Assembly (NCBI GenBank): GCA_000719105.1
Contig: JODX01000011.1
Location: 1-64,000 of the forward strand
Length of the DNA: 64,000 bases
Direction: 5' to 3'
Source: Streptomyces sclerotialus
Lineage (GTDB): Bacteria > Actinomycetota > Actinomycetes > Streptomycetales > Streptomycetaceae
Shown here piece by piece: positions 33,401-41,662 of the stretch. The translations under genes and the position numbers were made by a program. Within the stretch, counting starts at the first letter, position 1. Each line of letters begins with the position of its first letter. The notes beneath the pieces were generated by a model. That model did not search any database, had not been told where the DNA came from, and saw only the letters and a list, made by a program, of their open reading frames with translations.

Positions 33401-33648
33401 TCGAGCTCTCCCGCATCGACCTCGAACAGCGCCGGGAGGGCGACGTCCTCGGCCAGGCCCAGTCCGGCGCCCGCACCTCCCTGCGGATGCTCGCCGTCAT
33501 CGAGGACGAGGAGATCATCGCCGAGGCCCGCGAGGAGGCTGCGGCGGTGGTCGCCGCCGACCCCGATCTGCAGCACCTCCCCGGCCTGCGCACGGCCCTG
33601 GACGCCCTGCTGGACGAGGAGCGCGAGCAGTACCTCGACAAGGGGTGA
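30421..33648 (+). CDS. recG: ATP-dependent DNA helicase RecG precursor with intein in the Walker A motif
   Basis: The precursor has 1075 codons; removing the 339-residue intein leaves a 736-residue RecG, the usual size. The N-terminal wedge/OB domain precedes LLQGEVGSGK, where the intein enters; the protein resumes with TMVALRAML. Downstream are motif Ia LAPTEVLAQQH, motif II VDEQHRFGVEQR, motif III MTATPIPRT, motif V ATTVIEVGVNVPNA and motif VI QLRGRVGRG. RecG remodels stalled replication forks and recombination junctions. The ATG at 30421 (MDLVPALEEPLKKVLG) fits the family. Without splicing the ATP site is broken, so activity depends on the intein. Confidence 0.96.
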   Translation: MDLVPALEEPLKKVLGPATAKVMAEHLGLHTVGDLLHHYPRRYEERGRLTHLADLPMDEHVTVVAQVADARLHTFASAKAPRGKGQRLEVTITDGSGRLQLVFFGNGVHKPHKELLPGTRALFAGKVSVFNRRLQLAHPAYELLRGDTDDAAETADSWAGALIPIYPATAKLESWKLAKAVQTVLPSAQEAIDPLPDSLREGRGMVSLPEALLKIHRPHTKADVEDARTRLKWDEAFVLQVALARRRHADAQLPAVARRPAPDGLLTAFDAKLPFTLTEGQQKVSREIFGDLATEHPMHRLLQGEVGSGKAQPLDSLVLTPAGFRRMGDLGVGDEVMVPDGEIALIDGVFPQGERDVWRLVLSDGSSVECDDEHLWIVGTSCGWHRGQPPKVMTTREIRADTYKANGSSKWYIPAAAPVDLGNDGSLPLDPYLLGLLLGDGSFRHNLRLSTVDDEIREAVASAVGPECRLEAVKGSDCDYTIQPARRAGGVRNPVIQTLRDMDLWGVTSHGTFIPDQFKNTSIKNRLALLQGLLDTDGTIQADGMSVSLCSTSLRLAEDVAWLVRSLGGRARVLPLSKAAYNVSVALPDEYPPFRLSHKAARVRPRPEYNTFRRGIRAVEYVGRKPVQCISVAHSSHAYVTDHFTVTHNTMVALRAMLAVVDAGGQAAMLAPTEVLAQQHHRSVTEMMGELAEGGMLGGSEHATKVVLLTGSMGAAARRQALLDLVTGEAGIVIGTHALIEDKVQFHDLGLVVVDEQHRFGVEQRDALRGKGKQPPHLLVMTATPIPRTVAMTVFGDLETSVLDQLPAGRSPIASHVVPAADKPHFLARAWERVREEVANGHQAYVVCPRIGDEEDNAKKGKKPAADDADKRPPLAVLDVADQLAKGPLQGLGVEVLHGRMQPDDKDAVMRRFAAGETDVLVATTVIEVGVNVPNATAMVIMDADRFGVSQLHQLRGRVGRGSAAGLCLLVTEMPEASAARQRLNAVASTLDGFELSRIDLEQRREGDVLGQAQSGARTSLRMLAVIEDEEIIAEAREEAAAVVAADPDLQHLPGLRTALDALLDEEREQYLDKG
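31351..32367 (+). mobile_element. Class 3 intein with LAGLIDADG homing endonuclease (in RecG)
   Basis: The intein is 339 residues, from AQPLDSLVLTP to DHFTVTHN, and the +1 extein residue is the Thr of the P-loop GKT. Residue 1 is Ala, not Cys/Ser/Thr. Block B reads GSSVECDDEHLWIV: Gly at B:1, His at B:10, Trp at B:12, with Asp where class 1 has Thr. Block F has Cys at F:4 (VQCISV), and block G is TVTHN-T with Thr at G:5, His and the terminal Asn. This is the Trp-Cys-Thr triad of class 3 inteins. LLGLLLGDGS and LLQGLLDTDGT are the two LAGLIDADG helices. By hand count, 31441-31560 is about 58% GC against about 87% in 31141-31200. Confidence 0.93.
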
Positions 33649-33770
33649 CAAGGGATGACGACGCCCACCGGGCCACCACCGGCACCCACCCGCGCCGTCG
33701 GCTGCGAGACTGGGACGGCCGCGGAAGAACCCACCGCGGATCCCACCGCAGACGGACAAGGACCGAGAAG

Positions 33771-34358
33771 ATGACCCGCGTGATCGCCGGCCTGGCCGGC
33801 GGGCGCCGCCTGGCCGTCCCGCCGGGCAACGGCACCCGCCCCACCTCCGACCGGGCGCGCGAGGGCCTCCTCTCCACCTGGGAGTCCCTGCTCGGCGGCC
33901 CCCTGGACGGGGAGCGCGTGCTCGACCTGTACGCGGGCTCCGGCGCCGTGGGCCTGGAGGCGCTCAGCCGGGGCGCGGGCCACGCCCTGCTCGTCGAGGC
34001 CGACGCCCGGGCCGTCCGCACGGTCCGCGAGAACGTCCGCACCCTCGGCCTCCCGGGCGCCGAGGTCAGGGCGGGCAAGGCGGAGCAGATCATCCGGACT
34101 CCGGCACCGGCGACGCCGTACGACATCGTCTTCCTCGACCCCCCGTACGCGGTCTCGGACGACGATCTCCGGGAGATCCTGCTCACACTCCGCACCGGGG
34201 GCTGGCTCGCGGCAGAAGCCCTCGTCACCGTGGAGCGCAGCACCAGAGGCGGTGAATTCCGGTGGCCGGAGGGGTTCGAGTCACTCCGGGCCCGTCGCTA
34301 CGGCGAGGGAACGTTTTGGTACGGTCGCGCCGCCTCTACGTGCGAAGACGCACGATGA
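33771..34358 (+). CDS. rsmD: 16S rRNA (guanine966-N2)-methyltransferase
   Basis: The 195-residue SAM-dependent methyltransferase begins [17 protein letters not shown], contains the Rsm[15 protein letters not shown] segment, the SAM motif [19 protein letters not shown] (about 49-67) and the catalytic FLDPPY. It modifies G966 of 16S rRNA. The ATG at 33771 follows GAGAAG. Its stop overlaps an upstream candidate coaD start, and the rsmD-coaD pair is a common bacterial arrangement. Confidence 0.94.
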   Translation: MTRVIAGLAGGRRLAVPPGNGTRPTSDRAREGLLSTWESLLGGPLDGERVLDLYAGSGAVGLEALSRGAGHALLVEADARAVRTVRENVRTLGLPGAEVRAGKAEQIIRTPAPATPYDIVFLDPPYAVSDDDLREILLTLRTGGWLAAEALVTVERSTRGGEFRWPEGFESLRARRYGEGTFWYGRAASTCEDAR

Positions 34359-34384
34359 CCGGACCGGAGAGCGAGGGACCTGTA

Positions 34385-34864
34385 GTGCGCCGCGCCGTCT
34401 GTCCCGGGTCGTTCGACCCGATCACCAACGGACACCTCGACATCATCGCCCGCGCCGCGAAGCTGTACGACGTCGTCCACGTCGCGGTGATGATCAACAA
34501 GTCCAAGAAGGGCCTGTTCGAGATCGACGAGCGGATCGAGCTGATCCGCGAGGTCACCGCCGAGTTCGGCAACGTGCAGGTCGAGTCCTTCCACGGCCTC
34601 CTCGTCGACTTCTGCAAGCAGCGCGACATCCCGGCCATCGTCAAGGGCCTGCGCGCGGTCAGCGACTTCGACTACGAGTTGCAGATGGCCCAGATGAACA
34701 ACGGCCTCTCGGGTGTGGAGACCCTCTTCGTCCCCACCAACCCGACCTACAGCTTCCTCTCCTCCTCCCTGGTCAAGGAGGTCGCGGCCTGGGGCGGCGA
34801 CGTCTCCCACCTGGTGCCGCCGTTGGTCCTCGAAGCACTGAACGAGCGCCTCAGGAAGGACTGA
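34385..34864 (+). CDS. coaD: Phosphopantetheine adenylyltransferase
   Basis: The 159-residue nucleotidyltransferase makes dephospho-Co[21 protein letters not shown] holds the (T/H)xGH motif, and [16 protein letters not shown] the ISSS-type C-terminal motif. The GTG at 34385 has GAGGGA seven bases upstream and gives the standard length; an ATG at 34355 overlapping the rsmD stop would add ten residues. It is co-transcribed with rsmD. Confidence 0.95.
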   Translation: MRRAVCPGSFDPITNGHLDIIARAAKLYDVVHVAVMINKSKKGLFEIDERIELIREVTAEFGNVQVESFHGLLVDFCKQRDIPAIVKGLRAVSDFDYELQMAQMNNGLSGVETLFVPTNPTYSFLSSSLVKEVAAWGGDVSHLVPPLVLEALNERLRKD

Positions 34865-34962
34865 CGGCCGGCAAGGGGCCATCCGGTGCCGGGCGGGGCG
34901 CGAGTGGCCGTACAGTCGTCCCGTCCGTCTCCAACACACCTGCAGAGAGTGGCGAGCACACG

Positions 34963-36072
34963 GTGGACGTGCAGAAGAAGCTCGACGAGATCGTCGCGGT
35001 CGTCTCCGGCGCCCGGTCCATGCCCATGTCGGCGTCGTGCGTGGTCAACCGCGCCGAGCTGCTCTCCCTGCTCGAAGAGGTGCGCGCGGCCCTGCCCGGC
35101 TCCCTCGCCGAGGCCCGGGAGCTGATCGGCGACCGCGAGCAGATGGTCGAGCAGGCCCGCCAGGAGGCCGAGCGGATCATCGAGGGCGCGCACGCCCAGC
35201 GCGGCTCCCTCATCTCCGACACCGAGGTCGCCCGCCGCTCGCAGGCCGAGGCCGACCGCATCCTCACCGATGCCCAGCGGGAGGCCGAGGAGGTCCGCGC
35301 CGAGGCCGACGACTACGTCGACTCCAAGCTCGCCAACTTCGAGGTCGTCCTCACCAAGACCCTCGGCTCCGTCGGCCGCGGCCGCGAGAAGCTCCTCGGC
35401 ACCGGCCCCGGGACGGACGAGAACGGCTACGAGGACGAGGACGCCCCCGAGCGCAGCCACGACCCCGAGACCCTGCGCCGCGACGCCGACGCCTACGTCG
35501 ACGCCAAGCTCGGCGCCTTCGAGGCGGTCCTCGCCAAGACCCTGGAGGCCGTCGGCCGGGGCCGCGAGAAGCTGCACGGCCGGATCGCCACCGACGACCT
35601 CGGCGCCCTCGCCCTGAACGACGACGGCACCCGCAAGCAGCACACCAGCGACGCCGACTACCTGGCCGACCTCGCCGCGCTCGCCGACGCCCCCGAGCCC
35701 GCCCGTACCGCCCCCGAGCCGCCCGCGGCCCCGGAGATCCCGGCCCAGCCGCCGTACACGCCCCACCAGCAGGACGCCTACGCGTACCGGCAGCAGGAGC
35801 AGTACGGGGACCAGTTCGGCTACCAGCAGCAGTACACGGGGCAGGCCGACCCCTACGGCTACCAGCAGGCGGACCCGTACGCCGCGTACCCGCAGCAGCC
35901 GGCGTACGACCCGCACCAGGGCCCGCAGGGGGACCAGGCCCGCCAGGGGCAGAGCTCCCAGGAGCACCAGACCCAGCAGGGGTACGCGCTCGACGAGACG
36001 AGCCTCTTCGACACCAGCATGATCAGCGCCGAGCAGCTGCGCCAGTACGAGCAGGGCCGCGGCGGCCACTGA
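34963..36072 (+). CDS. DivIVA-like septal/cell-growth protein (SepIVA homologue)
   Basis: The protein has 369 residues from the GTG at 34963 (VDVQKKLDEIVAVVSGARS). The N-terminal 40 residues are DivIVA-like; long coiled coils follow (EQARQEAERIIEG, EADRILTDAQREAEEVRAEAD), with the YVDSKLANFEVVLTKTL and YVDAKLGAFEAVLAKTL units forming an internal duplication. The C-terminus is a Gln/Tyr/Pro-rich disordered tail. In mycobacteria the gene after coaD and before yceD-rnc encodes SepIVA, required for cell division, and this gene has the same place. A role in polar growth or septation is inferred. Confidence 0.8.
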   Translation: MDVQKKLDEIVAVVSGARSMPMSASCVVNRAELLSLLEEVRAALPGSLAEARELIGDREQMVEQARQEAERIIEGAHAQRGSLISDTEVARRSQAEADRILTDAQREAEEVRAEADDYVDSKLANFEVVLTKTLGSVGRGREKLLGTGPGTDENGYEDEDAPERSHDPETLRRDADAYVDAKLGAFEAVLAKTLEAVGRGREKLHGRIATDDLGALALNDDGTRKQHTSDADYLADLAALADAPEPARTAPEPPAAPEIPAQPPYTPHQQDAYAYRQQEQYGDQFGYQQQYTGQADPYGYQQADPYAAYPQQPAYDPHQGPQGDQARQGQSSQEHQTQQGYALDETSLFDTSMISAEQLRQYEQGRGGH

Positions 36073-36091
36073 CCGGCCGGCACCGGCTGGT

Positions 36092-36121
36092 TTGGGCCGG
36101 AGGCGAATGGTCCAGTATCCT
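36092..36121 (+). promoter_or_regulatory. Candidate promoter of the yceD-rpmF-rnc operon
   Basis: TTGGGC (36092-36097), 18-bp spacer, TATCCT (36116-36121), about 114 bp before the yceD start. Confidence 0.45.
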
Positions 36122-36234
36122 GTCTCTTCGGTCGCGCGTGCGTTCACGCTGCCTGCGGATTCGCCCGCGATCGAGCGCTGCCCGGGACACCGGGGCGGCG
36201 TCCTTTCCCCGAGCTGCGAAGACCGAAAGCAGGA

Positions 36235-36888
36235 ATGGCCCTGAACGCCCGCCTCGACCACCGCAACCCCCTCGTGTTCGACACACACGAGCTGGGGCGG
36301 CGTCCTGGTGCGCTGCAGCGCCTGTCCCGCACCGTCGACGCCCCCAAGGATCTCGGTATCCAGGACGTCATCGGAGTGCCCGAGGGCGCCCCGGTGGAGC
36401 TCGACCTCCGCCTCGAGTCGGTCATGGAAGGGGTGCTTGTCACAGGCACCGCCCGTGCACGGGCCGAGGGGGAGTGCGTAAGGTGTCTGGAGCCGCTCGG
36501 GCTGGAGCTCGAAGCGGACTTCCAGGAGATGTTCTCGTACCCTGACGCCGACGACCGGGGCCGCGTGAAGGCGGAACCGGCCGACGACGCCGGGGAATCT
36601 GCAGAAAACGAGGACAGGCTCTTTCTCGAGGACGGCCTGTTCGACCTCGAACCCGTGCTGCGCGATGCGGTGGTGCTCGCACTGCCGATGCAGCCGGTGT
36701 GCCAGGACGACTGTCCCGGCCTGTGCTCCGAGTGCGGAGCGCGGCTGGCGGACGACCCGGACCACCACCACGACGCCGTCGACATCCGTTGGGCGGCTTT
36801 GCAGGGACTCGCCGGTTCACTCGAAGACGGCGAGAAGGACGAGATGAGCGGCGCCGAAGCGGGCGTCGACGAGAAGCAGGAGAAGTAG
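36235..36888 (+). CDS. yceD: YceD/DUF177 family protein (23S rRNA accumulation)
   Basis: The 217-residue protein has the DUF177 core [33 protein letters not shown], and the cysteine cluster [13 protein letters not shown] (about residues 156-168), likely binding zinc. YceD proteins are linked with rpmF in most bacteria and affect 23S rRNA levels. The ATG at 36235 follows AAGCAGGA. The stop is two bases before rpmF. Confidence 0.92.
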   Translation: MALNARLDHRNPLVFDTHELGRRPGALQRLSRTVDAPKDLGIQDVIGVPEGAPVELDLRLESVMEGVLVTGTARARAEGECVRCLEPLGLELEADFQEMFSYPDADDRGRVKAEPADDAGESAENEDRLFLEDGLFDLEPVLRDAVVLALPMQPVCQDDCPGLCSECGARLADDPDHHHDAVDIRWAALQGLAGSLEDGEKDEMSGAEAGVDEKQEK

Positions 36889-36890
36889 CC

Positions 36891-37064
36891 GTGGCTGTTC
36901 CGAAGCGGAAGATGTCGCGCAGCAACACGCGCCACCGCCGGTCGCAGTGGAAGGCTGCGGTCCCCACCCTGGTTGCGTGCGAGCGCTGCCACGAGCCCAA
37001 GCAGCAGCACATCGCGTGCCCGTCGTGCGGCACCTACAACAAGCGCCAGGTCCTCGAGGTCTGA
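36891..37064 (+). CDS. rpmF: 50S ribosomal protein L32
   Basis: The 57-residue L32 starts [18 protein letters not shown] and carries CERC and CPSC, the zinc-binding (C+) form. The GTG lies two bases after the yceD stop, and GGAGAAG at the end of yceD serves as its Shine-Dalgarno sequence. rnc follows 19 bp later. Confidence 0.97.
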   Translation: MAVPKRKMSRSNTRHRRSQWKAAVPTLVACERCHEPKQQHIACPSCGTYNKRQVLEV

Positions 37065-37083
37065 GTGGCCGGTGAGAGGTCTG

Positions 37084-37899
37084 ATGTCTGACGCCAAGGC
37101 GGACTCCAGCGCCAGGAAGAGGGCGGACAACACAGCCTCGTCCCACACGATTCTGGAAGGGCGGCTCGGCTACCAGGTCGAGTCCGCCCTTCTGGTGCGT
37201 GCGCTGACCCACCGTTCCTACGCGTACGAGAACGGCGGCCTGCCCACCAACGAGCGCCTGGAGTTCCTCGGGGACTCCGTGCTCGGCCTGGTGGTCACGG
37301 ACACGCTGTACCGCACCCACCCCGACCTGCCCGAAGGCCAGCTGGCCAAGCTGCGGGCCGCGGTGGTCAACTCGCGTGCGCTGGCGGAGGTGGGCCGCGG
37401 GCTCGAGCTCGGCTCCTTCATCCGGCTCGGCCGGGGCGAGGAAGGCACGGGCGGCCGGGACAAGGCGTCCATCCTCGCCGACACCCTCGAAGCGGTGATC
37501 GGCGCGGTCTATCTCGACCAGGGCCTCGACGCGGCCTCCGAGCTGGTGCACCGCCTGTTCGACCCGTTGATCGAGAAGTCCTCCAACCTCGGTGCCGGCC
37601 TGGACTGGAAGACCAGTCTCCAGGAGCTCACCGCGACCGAAGGGCTCGGCGTGCCCGAGTACCTGGTCACGGAGACCGGTCCCGACCACGAGAAGACCTT
37701 TACTGCTGCCGCCCGCGTCGGAGGCGTCTCGTACGGCACCGGCACCGGCCGCAGCAAGAAGGAAGCGGAGCAGCAGGCGGCCGAGTCCGCCTGGCGTGCG
37801 ATCCGCTCCGCGGCGGACGAGCGCGCGAAGGCGGCCGAGGAGGCCGCCGAGCGCGCCGAGGGCACCGCGGACGCCCCCTCGGGCGCCGCGAAGGCCTGA
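37084..37899 (+). CDS. rnc: Ribonuclease III (AbsB)
   Basis: The 271-residue enzyme cleaves double-stranded RNA. It shows the signature [15 protein letters not shown] (about 57-71), the metal-binding [14 protein letters not shown], and a C-terminal dsRNA-binding domain ([32 protein letters not shown]) followed by an Ala/Glu-rich tail. In S. coelicolor this gene is absB, a global regulator of antibiotic production. The ATG at 37084 fits. A strong terminator follows 12 bp after the stop. Confidence 0.97.
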   Translation: MSDAKADSSARKRADNTASSHTILEGRLGYQVESALLVRALTHRSYAYENGGLPTNERLEFLGDSVLGLVVTDTLYRTHPDLPEGQLAKLRAAVVNSRALAEVGRGLELGSFIRLGRGEEGTGGRDKASILADTLEAVIGAVYLDQGLDAASELVHRLFDPLIEKSSNLGAGLDWKTSLQELTATEGLGVPEYLVTETGPDHEKTFTAAARVGGVSYGTGTGRSKKEAEQQAAESAWRAIRSAADERAKAAEEAAERAEGTADAPSGAAKA

Positions 37900-37911
37900 C
37901 CCGCACTTCGC

Positions 37912-37948
37912 GGAACCCCCGCCGGACCGGCTGTCCGGCGGGGGTTCC
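37912..37948 (+). terminator. Terminator after rnc
   Basis: Perfect 16-bp stem (37912-37927 with 37933-37948) and a 5-nt loop. Confidence 0.88.
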
Positions 37949-38000
37949 TGCGTACGTCCCATCCCCACCTCACCTGCCCTCACCTGCCCGAGGAGTCCCC

Positions 38001-38861
38001 GTGCCCGAACTGCCCGAGGTAGAGGTCGTACGGCGCGGACTGGCACGCTGGGTGGCCCATCGGACCGTCGCCGACGTCGAGGTCCTGCACCCGCGCGCGA
38101 TCCGCCGCCACCTGGCCGGCGCCGAGGACTTCGCGCACCGGCTGAAGGGCCGCCGCATCGGTGAGCCGAGCCGGCGCGGCAAGTACCTGTGGCTGCCGGT
38201 CGAGGACTCCGGCACCGCCGTGCTCGCGCACCTCGGCATGAGCGGCCAGCTGCTGGTGCAGCCGCACACCGCGCCCGACGAGAAGCACCTGCGCATCCGT
38301 GTGCGCTTCGCGGAAGGCCCGGACACGGAGCTGCGCTTCGTCGACCAGCGCACCTTCGGCGGTCTGTCGCTGCACGACACGACCCCCGACGGGCTGCCCG
38401 ACGTCATCGCGCACATCGCCCGCGACCCCCTGGACCCGCTCTTCGACGAGGAGTCGTTCCACCGGGCGCTCCGCCGCAAGCGCACCACCATCAAGCGGGC
38501 CCTGCTGGACCAGTCGCTGATCAGCGGCGTCGGCAACATCTACGCGGACGAGGCGCTGTGGCGCGCCCGCATCCACTACGAGCGCCCGACCGCGAACTTC
38601 ACCCGGCCGCGCACCCTGGAACTCCTGGGCCACGCCCGGGACGTGATGAACGCGGCCCTCGCCGTGGGCGGCACCAGCTTCGACAGCCTGTATGTGAACG
38701 TCAACGGCGAGTCCGGCTACTTCGACCGCTCGCTCGACGCGTACGGACGCGAGGGGCTGCCCTGCCGCAGGTGTGCCACACCGATGCGGCGGCGCGCCTG
38801 GATGAACCGGTCCAGCTACTTCTGCCCGCGCTGTCAGCGGCCGCCGCGCGTCTCGTCGTAA
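38001..38861 (+). CDS. mutM: Formamidopyrimidine-DNA glycosylase
   Basis: The 286-residue Fpg removes oxidised purines. The mature N-terminus [13 protein letters not shown] (catalytic Pro2, Glu3) is intact. [25 protein letters not shown] and NVNGESGYF follow, and the C-terminal zinc finger is CRRC...CPRC. The GTG at 38001 has GAGGAG-type purines upstream. Its last 28 bp overlap the 3' end of the convergent HxlR gene. Confidence 0.96.
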   Translation: MPELPEVEVVRRGLARWVAHRTVADVEVLHPRAIRRHLAGAEDFAHRLKGRRIGEPSRRGKYLWLPVEDSGTAVLAHLGMSGQLLVQPHTAPDEKHLRIRVRFAEGPDTELRFVDQRTFGGLSLHDTTPDGLPDVIAHIARDPLDPLFDEESFHRALRRKRTTIKRALLDQSLISGVGNIYADEALWRARIHYERPTANFTRPRTLELLGHARDVMNAALAVGGTSFDSLYVNVNGESGYFDRSLDAYGREGLPCRRCATPMRRRAWMNRSSYFCPRCQRPPRVSS

Positions 38862-39280
38862 CGCTTTCGCGCCCGCAGCACGTCGTCCATGCGCTCCTCC
38901 ACGCAGTGGATGAGCGACAGCAGACGCTCGGCGACCTCCCGGCCCAGCGGGGTGAGCGTGTAGTCGACGCGCGGCGGGTTGGTGGGCTGCGCCTCGCGGT
39001 GGACCAGCCCGTCGCGCTCCAGGGCCTGCAGTGTCTGGGAGAGCATCTTCTCGCTGACGCCGTCGACGCGGCGGCGCAGCGCGTTGAACCGGAACGAGCC
39101 CTCGTGCAGCGCGCCCAGCGTCAGGGCGCCCCAGCGGCCGGTCACGTGCTCAAGGGTGCCTCGGGAGGGGCAGGTCCTGGCGAACACGTCGAACGGGTCC
39201 GGCTGGCCGCCCGGGCCGTCGCCGTTCCCGGCACCCTCCGGACCCTCCGGGCGGGCAACCGCCTGCGCTGTGCTGTCCAT
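38834..39280 (-). CDS. HxlR-family transcriptional regulator
   Basis: The 148-residue winged-helix protein has an unstructured N-terminus (to about residue 25) followed by [22 protein letters not shown], given in two parts as [12 protein letters not shown] and [30 protein letters not shown] is the recognition region, and [14 protein letters not shown] the wing. The cysteine in RTCPSRG is the one used for redox or electrophile sensing in some HxlR proteins. The start is the ATG at 39280. It overlaps mutM tail to tail. The target is unknown. Confidence 0.9.
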   Translation of the reverse strand: MDSTAQAVARPEGPEGAGNGDGPGGQPDPFDVFARTCPSRGTLEHVTGRWGALTLGALHEGSFRFNALRRRVDGVSEKMLSQTLQALERDGLVHREAQPTNPPRVDYTLTPLGREVAERLLSLIHCVEERMDDVLRARKRYDETRGGR

Positions 39281-39317
39281 ACGTTGAGCGTACTGCGGCA
39301 CAGCGCCCATCAGAAGG

Positions 39318-39344
39318 ACAGCGCTGACCGGTGGTCAGCGCTGT
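39318..39344 (-). terminator. Hairpin between CAP-domain gene and hxlR
   Basis: Perfect 12-bp arms ACAGCGCTGACC / GGTCAGCGCTGT with loop GGT, 41 bp past the CAP-gene stop and 38 bp before the hxlR start. A terminator is likelier, but a dyad operator for HxlR is possible. Confidence 0.6.
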
Positions 39345-39384
39345 GGGGTCCTCCTGCGTGGGTGCAGTGCGGTGGCGTGCCCGT

Positions 39385-40377
39385 CTAGTAGCCGAAGTCC
39401 TGGGTCCACCACGGTCCGCCCTCACCGAAGTGCACGCCGACGCCGAGGGTCGTGAAGTCGCAGTTCAGTATGTTGGCGCGGTGACCGGGGCTGTTCATCC
39501 AGGCCTCCATCACCGCAGCGGCCGTGGCCTGGCCGCGGGCGATGTTCTCGCCGCCCAGGTCGGTTATGCCGAGGGCCGCCGCACGGTCCCAGGGGCTGTC
39601 GCCGTCCGGGTCGGTGTGGTCGAAGAAGTCGCGGGCGGCCATGTCCGCGCTGAACGCGGAGGCCAGCTGCGACAGCGCGCTGTTGGCGGCCACCGGGCTG
39701 CAGCCCGCCTTGGCCCGCTCCTCGTTGACCAGCGCCAGCACCTGGGCCTCGGCCTGCGTCCCGGCGGAGCTGCCGGCCGGGGCGGTCTGCTTCTGCTCCT
39801 GCTTCTCCGCCTGTTCCGCGGCCTTGTCGGCGGACTTCTCCGACTTCTCGGACTTCTCCGGCTTCTTGCTCTCCGGGGCCTTGGACGACGGCTTCTCGGC
39901 CGGGGTCTTCGAGGGTGCGCTCTCGGAGGGGGCGGCGGACGGGGAAACCTCGCGCTCGCCGTCGCGGCTGCTCGCCGAGTCGTCCTCGCGGTCGGAGGCA
40001 GCCTCCCGCGAACCGCCCTGCTGCGTCTCCAGGCCGGACGGGGAGGTGGCCGGCTGGGTCGCCTTGTCGGTGCCGCCGCCGCTGCTGACCGTGTAGGAGT
40101 CGCCGCCGGGCAGTACGCCGGTGGCGACCGCGACGGTGCCGAGGGCGACGGCCGCGGAGACGCCGAGCAGTCCGGTGCGCACGGGCGTCACGGTCTTCTT
40201 CTGCTTGCGGTGCGAGCGGCGTCCGGGCGGCGCGTCGGCCTCGGCCTCGAGGACGGCGGCGAAGCCGTACAGGTTCTCCGGGCCGTACTGCTCCGTGGGG
40301 GCGTCGTGGGGGTGTGTGGTCCCGGTGGCGCGGCCCGTGGCGGCGCGGCCGGCGGCGGAGCGTCGGTGGCGTCCCAT
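39385..40377 (-). CDS. Membrane-anchored/exported CAP (SCP-like) domain protein
   Basis: The protein has 330 residues from the ATG at 40377 ([10 protein letters not shown]). It has a basic cytoplasmic part, a hydrophobic segment about 78-100 ([18 protein letters not shown]), a long Ser/Lys/Glu-rich linker, and a C-terminal CAP domain: [57 protein letters not shown] and TLGVGVHFG. The His and Glu of the CAP cleft are present. Two cysteines could form a disulfide. Such secreted proteins are common in Streptomyces; their activity is unclear. Confidence 0.9.
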   Translation of the reverse strand: MGRHRRSAAGRAATGRATGTTHPHDAPTEQYGPENLYGFAAVLEAEADAPPGRRSHRKQKKTVTPVRTGLLGVSAAVALGTVAVATGVLPGGDSYTVSSGGGTDKATQPATSPSGLETQQGGSREAASDREDDSASSRDGEREVSPSAAPSESAPSKTPAEKPSSKAPESKKPEKSEKSEKSADKAAEQAEKQEQKQTAPAGSSAGTQAEAQVLALVNEERAKAGCSPVAANSALSQLASAFSADMAARDFFDHTDPDGDSPWDRAAALGITDLGGENIARGQATAAAVMEAWMNSPGHRANILNCDFTTLGVGVHFGEGGPWWTQDFGY

Positions 40378-40528
40378 GTCCTGGCCTTCCTCGACCTTAC
40401 GGTCAATGTCTTTCACTGAACTCACACGAACGAGTGAGTTTCATATGAGATTCATTGCGTCCGGACGGTACAGCATGACGCAGGGGGAGGGAGTGATCCC
40501 AGAGACATTGGCCCGTTACCGTTCAGGA

Positions 40529-40810
40529 ATGAACAAGGATGTACGGCTGGTCGCCTGGGTGCGCGGACATGTCCAGGGCGTGGGTTTCCGCTGGTTCACG
40601 CGGGCCAGGGCGCTGGAGATCGGCGGCCTGAGTGGTTTTGCTCTCAATCTGGCGGACGGCCGCGTCCAGGTGGTCGCGGAGGGCCCGCGCGAGCACTGCG
40701 AGGCGCTGCTCGACTGGCTCCAGGGCGACGACACGCCCGGACGCGTGGACGGAGTCACCGAGATCTGGGACACACCTCGCGGGGGTTACGACGGCTTCGC
40801 CATCCGGTGA
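40529..40810 (+). CDS. acyP: Acylphosphatase
   Basis: The 93-residue enzyme hydrolyses acyl phosphates. [21 protein letters not shown] contains the phosphate loop GHVQGVGFR (Arg at the end of the loop) and [15 protein letters not shown] holds the catalytic asparagine region. Length is typical. The ATG at 40529 is immediately preceded by AGGA with no usual spacing, and TACCGT lies six bases upstream, so the message may be leaderless. Confidence 0.94.
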   Translation: MNKDVRLVAWVRGHVQGVGFRWFTRARALEIGGLSGFALNLADGRVQVVAEGPREHCEALLDWLQGDDTPGRVDGVTEIWDTPRGGYDGFAIR

Positions 40811-41189
40811 TCGCCAGGCGTGCGCCCGGCGGGGCGCAGGGGGCGGAACATGCCCCCGGCATCCGTCCGAAGTGGAAAGAACCTGGTGGTTGCCAAGAAG
40901 CGTGCGCCGTGGCAGGCTCCGCGGTAACGAATGATCTCCCCGGTCCCAGGGCCCCGCAGGAGACGCAGCGCCGCCTGTTCCGGCCGCGCGCGCCCGGGTT
41001 GCCCGCCATTGCGGGGCGTGATCGTGTTGACCGTCAAACTTTTTGGTGAGACGCTGAAAGCCCCGCGCACCTTAGCTGTTTGGCATGGATGAACGGCAGC
41101 AAAACTCAAGAGTGCCAAGCACCCCGGGTGCGATTCCCTCACGACCCACACCGCTTCGGTCGGTCACTCAGTGCGGAGGACCATCCATC
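40811..41189. other. Intergenic region acyP to coiled-coil gene
   Basis: No gene supported. TTGACCGTCAA at 41027-41037 is an 11-bp palindrome containing a perfect -35 (TTGACC), but the matching -10 (GACGCT at 41050-41055) is weak. An A+T-rich patch follows to about 41100. Confidence 0.4.
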
Positions 41190-41393
41190 ATGGCAAAGGC
41201 GCTTCTCGGTTACGTCGGCGGCTCCGACCCGCGACTCCTCGCCGAGATGCGACGGCTCCAGCAGCGCGTACAGGACCTGGAATCCGAGCTCGTACGAATC
41301 CAGGCGGAGAACGACGCGCTGACGGCTGCCGCTTCTCACGACTCGCTTGTCGAAAGCATCGACGCACACCAGGCGGAGCCTGCGCTCACCTGA
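41190..41393 (+). CDS. Small coiled-coil protein upstream of smc
   Basis: The 67-residue protein MAKALLGYVGGSDPRLLAEM continues with MRRLQQRVQDLESELVRI, a clear heptad coiled coil over about residues 15-48, and an acidic C-terminus. The ATG at 41190 has GGAGGA about ten bases upstream. There is no signal peptide or known catalytic motif. It sits just before smc but is separated from it by a terminator, so it is not in the same transcript. Likely dimeric; function unknown. Confidence 0.75.
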   Translation: MAKALLGYVGGSDPRLLAEMRRLQQRVQDLESELVRIQAENDALTAAASHDSLVESIDAHQAEPALT

Positions 41394-41466
41394 CCACTGC
41401 CTTGCACAACGACAGCAATGGTTGGGCGGCTCGTTTCAACCGCTAAGTAAGTTGTGTCAGATCTGC

Positions 41467-41491
41467 AAGGGACGCCTCTTCGGCGTCCCTT
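41467..41491 (+). terminator. Terminator before smc
   Basis: Perfect 10-bp arms AAGGGACGCC / GGCGTCCCTT with loop TCTTC, followed by a pyrimidine-rich CCTCTTTG. Confidence 0.88.
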
Positions 41492-41662
41492 CCTCTTTGC
41501 CCCCGCGTCATCCTCCGCTCTCTTCACGTCTGGTGTGCCCTGCACGTTCATGAGTAAAACCGAGCGTTCATGAACTGATACCCGGCGCGCAAACATGCGA
41601 CGCGCGGTGTCTACCTGGCGGAGCCGCCGCCGGTGAAGGGGCGGAAGGTAAAGTCCGACGGC

